Under the pieces are notes generated by a model that worked only from the letters and a program-made list of their open reading frames with translations, was not told where the DNA came from and ran no database searches. From the NCBI GenBank assembly GCA_035515475.1, contig DATJBF010000079.1, positions 1 to 37,383 on the forward strand: a stretch of 37,383 nucleotides of DNA, in the 5' to 3' direction. Shown piece by piece: positions 8,180 through 15,918 of this stretch (position 1 is its first letter; every line of letters starts with the position of its first letter). The stretch comes from DATJBF01 sp035515475. GTDB lineage: Bacteria; Verrucomicrobiota; Verrucomicrobiia; Palsa-1439. Made by a program: the position numbers and the translations under genes.

Positions 8180-10330
8180 ATGTCTCGCGGGCCAACGAAT
8201 AAAACACATGGGATAAGAGTAGTAACTGTCCGTCTTCATCTGGGCTGTCTGGCCGTCTTCGTGGCTTGCTGCACGACAATGGTTGCCTCAGCCCAAACCA
8301 GAATCATACGCATCGTTACTTACAACATTGAAGCCGACACGGATGGGTATACGACTCCCCGTCCTGGGTTGATTGTTCCCTCCAATAGTGGGACGTATAC
8401 CGATGGCGGCGTGCTTGAGGGGATTGGCGAAGAGAAGATCGCCGGTGACCCGGCCCAGCCGATCGACATCCTCGCCCTGCAAGAGACGACCAGTAATTCC
8501 ACCACCGTCCAACCCATCGTGAATGGACTGAACACTTTCTATTCGGCGCATGGCGTAGCGGCCTATGGTGTACCCGCCGGGTATGCCGGATATGCCATGA
8601 GCACTTACCAAGCGACAACCAGTGGAGGTACCAGTAGCGGAGGCGGCCCCAACGCCCTGGTCTACAACACCAACACCGTGCAACTTCTCGCCTCTGTCCC
8701 GGTCAATCCACCCGCCGGCAAGAGTCTGGGTTCCAGCAGTGGGGAATATCGTCAGGTCGTGCGCTACCAGTTCGCGCCCGCAGGGGTCACGCCCTCGACC
8801 ACCAACATCTTTTACATCTACGTGAGCCATTACAAGGCCAGCCCCGGCACCTCGAATGAGCAGTACCGCCTGGGCGAGGCCAAGATCATCCGCAGCGACG
8901 AATCGACCAACCTGCCCGCCTCCGCCCGCGTGCTGTATGTCGGCGACTACAATCCCGACGACAACAGCGGCGAGCCGGGCTACCAGACCATCTGCTCCAA
9001 CAGCGCACCGACCGGCGTGAAGCAGGGCCAAGGAGTTGATCCCCTCAACATTTCTTGGAATGCGTACACATCGGCGTCCCCCAACATCAATTGGAGTACG
9101 AATACGACCCAGACAACTATCTTGTACATGCTCAGCGAACCGGCCTCGGGTCTGTTGTACCGGGACGATCTTCAAGTGATGACGAGCAACGTGTATTACG
9201 ACGTGGCGGGCGGGCTCCAATACGTCCCGGGATCGTACCGCTCGTTCGGCAACAACGCCTCGCTGCCTTACGGTAGCTCCGTGACTGTCAGTACCAATAC
9301 CGCACTGAACGACCTTGACCCGGGTCTGACGAATCTTCTCAAACTCTCCGCCACGCAGCTCGAACAAGACCTCACCACCGCCAGCGATCACCTGCCCGTG
9401 GTGGCTGATTACACCATCCTCGTCGGCTCGGGTACGCCGCCATCGGCCAGTTTCACCGCCAGCCCGACCAATGGGCTCGCTCCGCTGAATGTGGCGTTCA
9501 CCGACACCTCGACGGGCTCGCCGACGAGCTGGTCATGGACGTTTGGCGATACCGGCACGTCACCGTTGCAGAACCCGAACCACACGTACACGACGCCGGG
9601 CAGCTACACCGTGCAATTGATCGCCAGCAACGCCGGGGGCTCGAGCACCAATACCCAGGTGAATTTGATTACCGCCCTCACGCCGCCCCCGGTGGCCAGT
9701 TTCACCGCCAGCCCGACCAATGGGCTCGCTCCGCTGACCGTGACCTTTACAGATACCTCCAGTGGCGACGTGACCAACAGTTTGTGGGACTTCGGCGACG
9801 GCGGCACCACCAACGTCGCGACCAGCAGCGTTATGTACACGTACGTCACCCCGGGCAACTACAGCGTCACGGAAATCGTGAGTGGTGCCGACGGCTCGGG
9901 CACCAACACGCAGGTGAACCTGATCAGCGCCTGGGACCAGTTCTCGGCCTGGCAGTACCAGTACTTCCAGTGCACAGGCTGCCCGCAGGCGCAGCCTGAC
10001 GCTGATCCATTCGGTAAAGGGATGAGCAATACCAACCAGTACTTGGCGGGTCTGAATCCGACCAACCCGGCCTCGGTATTCCGCATCACTTCGGTGGTGA
10101 CGGACAGCAACAACAACGTCCTCATCACCTGGTCGACCGCAGGGGTGCGTACCAACGCCGTGCAGGTGAGCTCGGGCGACGCGAGCGGTGACTACAGCAA
10201 CGATTTCCAGGACAGCAGCGGCGCCACAACTGTGATCAACATTACTGGCGACACGACCACGAACTATACGGATGTCGGCGGCGCCACCAACAGCCCGGCT
10301 CGCTACTACCGTATCCGCCTCGTGCCATAG
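8180..10330 (+). CDS. Secreted endonuclease/exonuclease/phosphatase-fold protein with two PKD domains
   Basis: 716 residues. The N-terminus (~1-38) is a signal peptide with a long basic region ending near ASAQ. Residues ~40-410 match the EEP (DNase I/exonuclease III-like) fold, with the metal/catalytic blocks TYNIEAD (Asn49), LALQET (Glu102), SHYK (His217), GDYN (Asp256, Asn258) and SDH (Asp403, His404). All the usual catalytic positions are present, so activity as a nuclease or phosphodiesterase/phosphatase is plausible; the substrate cannot be told. Two PKD domains follow at ~423-500 and ~506-585 (TFGD/DFGDGG, then Y-T-Y, TPG-Y). Residues 586-716 are the C-terminal module shared with the GH28 protein, with CTGC, a degenerate calcium loop and ending RYYRIRLVP. 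It probably acts outside the cell. The gene stands alone between minus-strand genes. Confidence 0.82.
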   Translation: MSRGPTNKTHGIRVVTVRLHLGCLAVFVACCTTMVASAQTRIIRIVTYNIEADTDGYTTPRPGLIVPSNSGTYTDGGVLEGIGEEKIAGDPAQPIDILALQETTSNSTTVQPIVNGLNTFYSAHGVAAYGVPAGYAGYAMSTYQATTSGGTSSGGGPNALVYNTNTVQLLASVPVNPPAGKSLGSSSGEYRQVVRYQFAPAGVTPSTTNIFYIYVSHYKASPGTSNEQYRLGEAKIIRSDESTNLPASARVLYVGDYNPDDNSGEPGYQTICSNSAPTGVKQGQGVDPLNISWNAYTSASPNINWSTNTTQTTILYMLSEPASGLLYRDDLQVMTSNVYYDVAGGLQYVPGSYRSFGNNASLPYGSSVTVSTNTALNDLDPGLTNLLKLSATQLEQDLTTASDHLPVVADYTILVGSGTPPSASFTASPTNGLAPLNVAFTDTSTGSPTSWSWTFGDTGTSPLQNPNHTYTTPGSYTVQLIASNAGGSSTNTQVNLITALTPPPVASFTASPTNGLAPLTVTFTDTSSGDVTNSLWDFGDGGTTNVATSSVMYTYVTPGNYSVTEIVSGADGSGTNTQVNLISAWDQFSAWQYQYFQCTGCPQAQPDADPFGKGMSNTNQYLAGLNPTNPASVFRITSVVTDSNNNVLITWSTAGVRTNAVQVSSGDASGDYSNDFQDSSGATTVINITGDTTTNYTDVGGATNSPARYYRIRLVP
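9445..9737 (+). repeat. In-frame duplication of PKD domain start (44-bp exact repeat, 249-bp period)
   Basis: A 44-base segment at 9445-9488 recurs without change at 9694-9737. The 249-bp offset is exactly 83 codons, one PKD domain. Both copies encode the same opening residues (ASFTASPTNGLAPL). Downstream of the exact block the two domains diverge strongly, which points to selection, gene conversion or a recent local exchange confined to the domain start. Confidence 0.9.
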
Positions 10331-10362
10331 GGCAGGGGAAGGGCTCGTGGGTCTTTTGGAAC

Positions 10363-10460
10363 CTGTAGCCGAAGCGTGAGCTTCGGTGCGAGCACGTCTT
10401 CACCAGGGACCTTGGCCGCAGCTTTTATCCGCCGCAGGCGGGCAAGCGCTGCAGCTACAG
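10363..10460. repeat. REP-like element: GTAG-footed hairpin with CTGTAGC/GCTACAG ends
   Basis: CTGTAGC (10363-10369) and GCTACAG (10454-10460) bound the segment in inverted orientation. Directly after the left GTAG is a perfect 7-bp stem, CCGAAGC (10369-10375), GTGA loop, GCTTCGG (10380-10386). The right half can fold into a second, longer hairpin with a CCGCC/GGCGG core. The element lies between the convergent 3' ends of the secreted nuclease-fold gene and the aspartokinase gene, where it could also act as a bidirectional RNA hairpin. No poly-T tract follows it. Confidence 0.55.
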
Positions 10461-10472
10461 TCAGCCCGCGTC

Positions 10473-11687
10473 CTAACCTCCCAACCCAAACGCGTCGTGG
10501 ACCGCGCGAGCGGCTTTGTCGGCATCGGCCAGTTTGATGATCACGCTGATTTTGATCTCGCTGGTGGAGATCATGTCGATGTTGACGCCGTTGGCGGCGA
10601 GCGTTTCGAACATCTTGGCCGCGACGCCGGGATGCGAGCGCATGCCGATGCCGACGACGGATACCTTGGCGATGTCAGCCGTTGACGAGGCGTCTCTCGC
10701 GTTGATCTCCTTGACCACCGGCTGCAGCACCTTGGCGGCCTTGGCCGCTTCGTTGGAAGCGACGGTGAAAGAAATGTCGGTGAACCCTTTCTCGCTGACG
10801 TTCTGCACGATCACGTCGATGTTGATATTGGCGTCGGCGACCGTTTTAAACACCTTGGCGGCGACGCCCGGTTTATCGGGCACGCCGGCGATGGTGACTT
10901 TGGCCTGGTTCTTGTCAACCGCGACGCCGCGGATGACGACATCTTCCATTTTGGCGGTTTCTTCTTTCACGATGGTCCCCGGGTTGTCGTTGAAACTGCT
11001 GCGGACTTCGAATATCACGCCGAATTTCTTGGCGAACTCGACCGAGCGCGCCTGCATGACCTTCGATCCGAGCGCGGCCAGTTCCAGCATCTCGTCGTAG
11101 CTGATCTCCGTGAGCTTGCGGGCGTTCGGCACGATGCGCGGGTCGGAAGTGTAGACACCGTCCACGTCGGTGAAAATCTGGCACAGGTCGGCTTTGATCG
11201 CCGCGGCGATGGCGATGGCGGTGAGATCGCTGCCGCCGCGTCCGAGCGTGGTGATCTGGCCGTCGGGCGTCGTGCCCTGAAAGCCGGCGATGGTCACGAT
11301 GTTGCCCTGATCGAGGAACTCGTGAACGCGCTTCGGTGTGATGTTGGCGATCTTGGCTTTGGTGTGCAGCCCGTCGGTGACGATCCCCGCCTGCGCGCCG
11401 GTGAGCGACACGGCCCTGGCGCCGAGGGCGTGCAAGGCCATTGCCACCAACGCGATCGTGGTTTGTTCGCCCGTCGCGAGCAACACGTCCATCTCACGTT
11501 CGTTCGGCTCGGTGTGGACTTCCTTGGCCAGTTTGATGAGCGAATCGGTCACGCCACTCATGGCGGACACAACGGCTACCACCTTGTTGCCCGCTTGTTG
11601 CGTGGCCAGCACGCGTCGGGCGACGTTCTTGATGCGCTCGGCGTTGCCGACCGATGTTCCGCCGTATTTCTGTACGATGACGGCCAT
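10473..11687 (-). CDS. lysC: Aspartate kinase, LysC type with two ACT domains
   Basis: 404 residues. It phosphorylates aspartate to aspartyl-4-phosphate, the committed step to lysine, threonine, methionine and diaminopimelate. The N-terminus has the kinase signature VQKYGGTSVG (Lys7). The catalytic domain (~1-245) also shows TLGRGGSDLTA and the TDVDGVYTSDPR block typical of the family. Two ACT domains follow (~265-335 and ~345-404), the usual sites of feedback inhibition by lysine and/or threonine. The length is normal for monofunctional class II aspartokinases. The start is fixed by the family N-terminus. The gene lies downstream of the homoserine dehydrogenase gene on the same strand, 143 bases away, so co-transcription is likely, with hairpin repeats in the spacer. 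Confidence 0.95.
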   Translation of the reverse strand: MAVIVQKYGGTSVGNAERIKNVARRVLATQQAGNKVVAVVSAMSGVTDSLIKLAKEVHTEPNEREMDVLLATGEQTTIALVAMALHALGARAVSLTGAQAGIVTDGLHTKAKIANITPKRVHEFLDQGNIVTIAGFQGTTPDGQITTLGRGGSDLTAIAIAAAIKADLCQIFTDVDGVYTSDPRIVPNARKLTEISYDEMLELAALGSKVMQARSVEFAKKFGVIFEVRSSFNDNPGTIVKEETAKMEDVVIRGVAVDKNQAKVTIAGVPDKPGVAAKVFKTVADANINIDVIVQNVSEKGFTDISFTVASNEAAKAAKVLQPVVKEINARDASSTADIAKVSVVGIGMRSHPGVAAKMFETLAANGVNIDMISTSEIKISVIIKLADADKAARAVHDAFGLGG

Positions 11688-11770
11688 GACGCCCTAAGCA
11701 CGAAATCCGGAAATCGAAAACCGAACCGAACTCGAATGCAGAACTGTCGGACCGGCCAGTTCACTTGCGC

Positions 11771-11812
11771 TGTAGCCGAACCGTGAGGCTCGGCCGAAGC
11801 TTGCGCTTCGGC
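11771..11812. repeat. Tandem REP-like hairpins between hom and lysC
   Basis: TGTAG (11771-11775) is followed by two adjoining hairpins. The first is GCCGAACC (11775-11782), GTGA loop, GGCTCGGC (11787-11794), with one mismatch. The second is a perfect 8-bp stem GCCGAAGC (11793-11800), TTGC loop, GCTTCGGC (11805-11812). The stem sequence CCGAAGC/GCTTCGG is the same as in the element at 10363, so both belong to one repeat family. They lie just downstream of the hom stop codon on the minus strand, where they could stabilise or attenuate a hom-lysC transcript. Confidence 0.6.
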
Positions 11813-11830
11813 TGCAGGGGACGGGATCCT

Positions 11831-13171
11831 TCATTCAAAACTCTCCACGCGGATCACCACCGTCTTGTCTTTCACCACGTCGAGTCGGTCGATTTGGTCG
11901 ACCGCGTCGCGGACGGCCCGATCCTTGGCGGTGTGCAACATGAAAATGAGCGGCACGTGTTCGCTCGGGGGCCGGCCGGGACGGGGATCGGGCGCCTCGC
12001 GCTGCAACACCGACGCGATGCTGATGTCGGCGTCGCCCAGGATCCTGGAAATCTTGGCAATGACCCCCGAACGGTCGGCGACGGTGAGCCGGAGATAGTA
12101 GCGCGATTCGACCTCGTCGATCGTGCGCACCCGGGCGTTGAGCCGGTGGGCCACAAAGGGCGGCACGCGTTGGATGCTGCCGAACTTGAAATCCAGCGCC
12201 GCGTCGGCCAGATCGGCGATGACGGCGCTGGCGGTGGCGTCGGCGCCCGCGCCGCGTCCATAAAACATTGTGTCGCCAACCACGTCGCCGTGGACGACCA
12301 CGCCGTTGAAGGCGCCGCCCACACCCGCCAGCACGTGGTTGTGTGGAATCAGGGTGGGATGCACGCGGACCTCCACCGGGGCGGAGTCTGATGCGTCGGC
12401 GCTCTTGATGATCGCCAGCAGCTTGATGATGTAACCGAGTTCGCGCGCCACCTGGATGTCGAACTGCGAGACGTGGCGGATGCCCTCGACGTAGGTGTGT
12501 TCCAGGCTCGTCCAGAATCCATGGGCCAGCGACGCGAGGATCGTGGCCTTGTGGGCCGAATCGATGCCATCGACGTCGAGCGACGGATCGGCCTCGGCGT
12601 AACCCAGCTTCTGCGCTTCGGCGAGCACGTCGCTGAAGTCTTTGCCTTCGGCGGTCATGCGCGAAAGGATGTAGTTGCAGGTGCCGTTGACGATGCCGTA
12701 GATGAGCGGGAACCGGTTGGCGACGAACCCCTCGCGGAGCGCCTTGATAATGGGGATCCCGCCGCAGACGCTGGCTTCGTAAAAGATGTTGGTCGCATGT
12801 TTCGCCGCCGCCGCGAAGATTTCCTCGCCGTGATGCGCCAGCAACGCCTTGTTGGCGGTAACGACGACTTTGCCGCGGCCGAACGCGTCGAGAATGAGTT
12901 GCCGGGCGAAGCCGGTGCCGCCGACGAGTTCGACGACGATCTGAACGTCGGGATCGGCGAGCACCTGTTGCGCGTTGCCGGACAGCCGGGTATTCGACAC
13001 CGGCAATCCCTTCAGGCGCGATTCGTCCTTGTCGCAAATCCATTGGAGGTTGAGACGCAGGCCGAGCCGCTCGGCAATGAGGTCGGCGTTGCGGGCGAAA
13101 TGTTTCACCACGCCGCCGCCGACGACGCCGGCACCGATCAGACCGATATTAACCTGTTTCGCCTCACTCAT
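11831..13171 (-). CDS. hom: Homoserine dehydrogenase with C-terminal ACT domain
   Basis: 446 residues. It reduces aspartate-semialdehyde to homoserine with NAD(P)H at the branch to threonine and methionine. The Rossmann loop is GLIGAGVVGGG (10-20), the TANKALLA block is at ~105-112, and the family signature runs through DGIDSAHKA with the conserved lysine at 208. NGTCNYIL (162-169) is the substrate-side motif. The last ~90 residues form an ACT domain, the usual site of threonine feedback. The length is normal for the long bacterial form. It is followed on the same strand by aspartokinase, so the two regulated branch enzymes of the aspartate pathway are neighbours. Asd and the threonine genes are not in the window. 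Confidence 0.95.
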   Translation of the reverse strand: MSEAKQVNIGLIGAGVVGGGVVKHFARNADLIAERLGLRLNLQWICDKDESRLKGLPVSNTRLSGNAQQVLADPDVQIVVELVGGTGFARQLILDAFGRGKVVVTANKALLAHHGEEIFAAAAKHATNIFYEASVCGGIPIIKALREGFVANRFPLIYGIVNGTCNYILSRMTAEGKDFSDVLAEAQKLGYAEADPSLDVDGIDSAHKATILASLAHGFWTSLEHTYVEGIRHVSQFDIQVARELGYIIKLLAIIKSADASDSAPVEVRVHPTLIPHNHVLAGVGGAFNGVVVHGDVVGDTMFYGRGAGADATASAVIADLADAALDFKFGSIQRVPPFVAHRLNARVRTIDEVESRYYLRLTVADRSGVIAKISRILGDADISIASVLQREAPDPRPGRPPSEHVPLIFMLHTAKDRAVRDAVDQIDRLDVVKDKTVVIRVESFE

Positions 13172-13516
13172 GGGGAAATCAGGACGCAGAGTCTAGCCGC
13201 AGCCCGGCGGTTTGTCTAGACCGCAGGACGCGGGCCGCAGGACGCAGGCCGTGGTTTCCGGCGGCAGCCGCAGAAGTAGATTCCCGTTGATTAGCTTGTG
13301 CAACTCTTCAATCGACCGCGCACTGGACCATTTCCAACCTTGCTTGCCACGGGGCGCGGCAGTATTATGACGTCGTGAAGCTGGCCCGTAAGGTTGTTTC
13401 TAGAGGGAGACTGTCGACACACACTGATGACAATTACGTCCCGGGCGGCGTGGCCGAACGCATTCTGATGGTGTGGCCAATGACTCGGGAAGTCGCGTCC
13501 TGCAGCCCGCGCCACG
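13172..13516. other. Intergenic region upstream of hom, short direct repeats only
   Basis: 345 bases between the start of hom (minus strand) and the nucleotidyltransferase-fold gene (plus strand). A near-tandem repeat of CCGCAGGACGC lies around 13220-13250. No convincing promoter, hairpin or gene was found, although both divergent genes should be served from here. Confidence 0.3.
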
Positions 13517-13987
13517 ATGTGGAACGAAGACTACAAAGAAATGTTGCTCGCTTTGCGAAGCGAGCGCGTTGACTTCATACTCGTCGGCGCGTACGCCCTC
13601 GCGGCGCACGGTTTTCCCCGGGCCACCTTGGACCTGGATATCTGGGTACGGCCCTCGCTCGTCAACGCCCGCAAGCTGTGCCGCGCCCTCAGCCGATTCG
13701 GCGCGCCGATGGCGAAGATCACCCCGGCCGATTTCCAACGGGAAGACGTCGTCCTTCAAATTGGCGTCGCGCCCCGCCGTATTGACATCGTCACCAGCAT
13801 CTCCGGCGTCGCCTACGGCACCGCCAAACGGCACGCCCTCAACCGCACAATCGATGGCGTCCAACTCAGCATCCTCTCGACGGAAGACATGATTTGTAAC
13901 AAGATCGCCTCCGGCCGCGCCAAAGACCTCGCCGACGCCGAACTCCTCAAGACGCTTGCTAGAAGAAAGCGCTTCCACCGCCAGTGA
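13517..13987 (+). CDS. Nucleotidyltransferase-fold protein (DUF6036/MNT-like)
   Basis: 156 residues. The N-terminal third shows the pattern of stand-alone nucleotidyltransferase-fold proteins: FILVGAYALAAHGFPRATLDLDIWV, in which the G-x-A segment and the DLD acidic pair (near residues 40-42) correspond to the nucleotide and metal site. The later LSTEDMICNKIASGRAKDLAD stretch is typical of the same group, some members of which are the antitoxin or toxin half of two-gene systems (AbiEii/MNT-type). No partner gene is visible on either side. The ATG at 13517 has no clear ribosome binding site. Repeat-like sequence lies downstream, which may mean a gene acquired by transfer. The molecular role is unknown. 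Confidence 0.7.
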   Translation: MWNEDYKEMLLALRSERVDFILVGAYALAAHGFPRATLDLDIWVRPSLVNARKLCRALSRFGAPMAKITPADFQREDVVLQIGVAPRRIDIVTSISGVAYGTAKRHALNRTIDGVQLSILSTEDMICNKIASGRAKDLADAELLKTLARRKRFHRQ

Positions 13988-14348
13988 CCCCCTTTCCGCA
14001 GAAATGATCTCTTCGCGGGGGCGGCCTGCTGCGCAGGAAGCACGAAAAGCTATTAACCACGAAGGCACGCGAATTGACACGAATCAGTCCCTGTAGCCGC
14101 GAATCTCATTCGGGGCTCGCACCATGGGACCGGTGGCACAGGCGTCTGCACTGAGTTCTGTCGAAGTGTCCCTCCCTGTGGACAACGATTACATCTTAGA
14201 AATCAAACCCTTCATTTAACAAGAGCGTGCGGGAGCTACAAGATGGCCCCCGGACGTGGCTCATTCTAAGTCTGACGCTCGACGTTGTTAGCGTGGAATT
14301 CCGCTCGGCCGGCTGTTGTTTCCAACCAAGTCCACATCGTCGCGTGGC
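13988..14348. other. Intergenic region with repeat debris
   Basis: 361 bases between convergent genes. No gene is seen. It contains a stretch around 14055-14085 (ACCACGAAGGCACGCGAA and following) that resembles short-period repeat remnants, then the GTAG-footed hairpin listed at 14092. A GCTACA at 14235-14240 could be the inverted right end of that element. Confidence 0.35.
14092..14116. repeat. REP-like hairpin with TGTAG foot
   Basis: TGTAG (14093-14096 for its GTAG core) leads into the stem GCCGCGAAT (14096-14104), CTC loop, ATTCGGGGC (14108-14116), with one mismatch in nine. It has the same head-plus-stem design as the elements at 10363, 11771 and 33286. It lies downstream of the nucleotidyltransferase-fold gene. 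Confidence 0.45.
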
Positions 14349-15533
14349 TTACTTGAGTCCCTGGACGAACTTCGCGATGCGCTCGACGGCCTTTTCCAGG
14401 TCGGTCATCCCGCCAGAGTAGCTCGCCCGCACGTAGCCTTCGCCGGCGGGCCCGAAGGCGTTGCCCGGCACGAGGGCCACGCGCTGCTGTTCGAGCAATT
14501 GCACCGCAAACTCGCGCGACGTCAGCCCCGTTTCGCGAATCGACGGGAAGGCGTAGAAGGCGCCGTTCGGCACGTGACAGGGCAGGCCGATCTCGTTGAG
14601 GGATTTCGTGAGGAAATTCCTGCGCAGCCGGTATTGCTCGCGCATCGTGACCACGTCTTCGGCGCCGTGCTGAAGCGCTTCCACGGCGGCTTCCTGGCTG
14701 ATGATCGAGGCGCACAGCATCGAGTATTGGTGCACGCGCAACAGCGCTTCCGTCAGTGCGGCCGGTGCACAGGCGTAGCCAATGCGGAACCCGGTCATTG
14801 CAAACGCCTTCGAGAACCCGTGCAGGAAAATGGTGCGATCCTTCATCCCCGGCAGCGCGGCAATGCTCCGGTGTTGGCCGGAGTAGGTGAGTTCGCTGTA
14901 GATCTCGTCGGTGAACACGAGCAGATCGTGGTCGATGCACACCTGCGCGATCTTCCCGGCTTCGTCGGCCGTCAGTGTGGCCCCCGTGGGGTTTGTCGGA
15001 AAATTCAGGATGATCGCTTTCGTGCGGGGCGTGATCGCCGCGGCAACGTCCTCCGCAGTGAGTGCGAACCCGTTCTCCGCGCGGGTGCGGATCGCCTTGC
15101 TCAGGCCGTGGGCGAGACGGACGCTGGGGTTGTACGAGACGTAGCACGGCTCGTGATAGAGAATCTCGTCGCCGGGATTGATGATGGCGCGCAGGGCGAT
15201 GTCGAGGGCTTCGCTGACGCCGACCGTGACGAGCACTTCGGTGTTGGGATCGTAGTTGACCTGAAAAATCTCCGCCACGTACGCGCTGATGGCGCGGCGC
15301 AGTTTGATCAGACCCAGGTTGGAGGTGTAGTTCGTCCGGCCACGTTCCAACGCGAAAATCGCGGCCTCACGGATGTGCCACGGCGTGACGAATCCCGGCT
15401 CGCCGATCCCCAGTGAGATCACGTTATCCATCGACTGCACAATGTCGAAGAAATCGCGAATCCCCGAGCGCGGGATTCCCCGCACGTGGTCGGCGACGAA
15501 GTCGCGCTTCGTTGTTGGCTCCGGTTTCGACAT
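14349..15533 (-). CDS. Pyridoxal-phosphate aminotransferase, class I/II (aspartate aminotransferase-like)
   Basis: 394 residues when started at 15533, the usual length of this family; the open frame runs ~160 codons further upstream but that part has no family resemblance. It transfers amino groups between amino acids and 2-oxo acids using PLP. Visible landmarks are the NFPTNPTGA block (Asn181), Asp209 in FTDEIYSELTY, the PLP-binding lysine Lys242 in FSKAFAMTGFRIGYA, and Arg250. These fit the aspartate/alanine/aromatic aminotransferase subgroup (PatA/AspC-like), and the exact substrate is not readable. An alternative ATG at 15551 would add six residues; neither start has a clear Shine-Dalgarno sequence. 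A role with the nearby aspartate-pathway genes is possible but unproven. Confidence 0.88.
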   Translation of the reverse strand: MSKPEPTTKRDFVADHVRGIPRSGIRDFFDIVQSMDNVISLGIGEPGFVTPWHIREAAIFALERGRTNYTSNLGLIKLRRAISAYVAEIFQVNYDPNTEVLVTVGVSEALDIALRAIINPGDEILYHEPCYVSYNPSVRLAHGLSKAIRTRAENGFALTAEDVAAAITPRTKAIILNFPTNPTGATLTADEAGKIAQVCIDHDLLVFTDEIYSELTYSGQHRSIAALPGMKDRTIFLHGFSKAFAMTGFRIGYACAPAALTEALLRVHQYSMLCASIISQEAAVEALQHGAEDVVTMREQYRLRRNFLTKSLNEIGLPCHVPNGAFYAFPSIRETGLTSREFAVQLLEQQRVALVPGNAFGPAGEGYVRASYSGGMTDLEKAVERIAKFVQGLK

Positions 15534-15918
15534 GGAGGAGACATATACCATCCGTCCGACTGAAAAGGAAGAAGAGGCTGCAAACAGGGTCAACAGGCAG
15601 ACTCTCTGTGATGTCCTTGAGAGCGACGGCAGATCAGCGTACACCCAACCTGTTGTCCGTGAGCACCTTGGGCATGAAGGTCCCGACGAAACTTGGTTTC
15701 GGAGCGGGCGCTTCATGGTCTGTCGCGTCTCCGCCGCGAGTCGATGCCCCGCGCATCGAATCGCCGCTTTTCTGCGGAATTGGCGAAGAAATGGCTTGAC
15801 CTTGACGCTTCCCTCATGATATTCCTCCCGGAGTGCGATAGAAGTTATACCTTGCGAGTGGTAATCTTCTAACGCGGATAGGAAGCAACCAAACGGCCTG
15901 TTAGCATCGGAGGGTTTT
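15534..15918. other. Intergenic region between divergent genes
   Basis: 385 bases upstream of both the aminotransferase (minus) and the first PEP-CTERM gene (plus). No gene is credible here. The strongest signal is the ribosome binding site GGAGGG at ~15909-15914, ahead of the ATG at 15919. TTGACC (15796-15801) is a possible -35 box but no good -10 follows at 17 bases. Confidence 0.35.
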
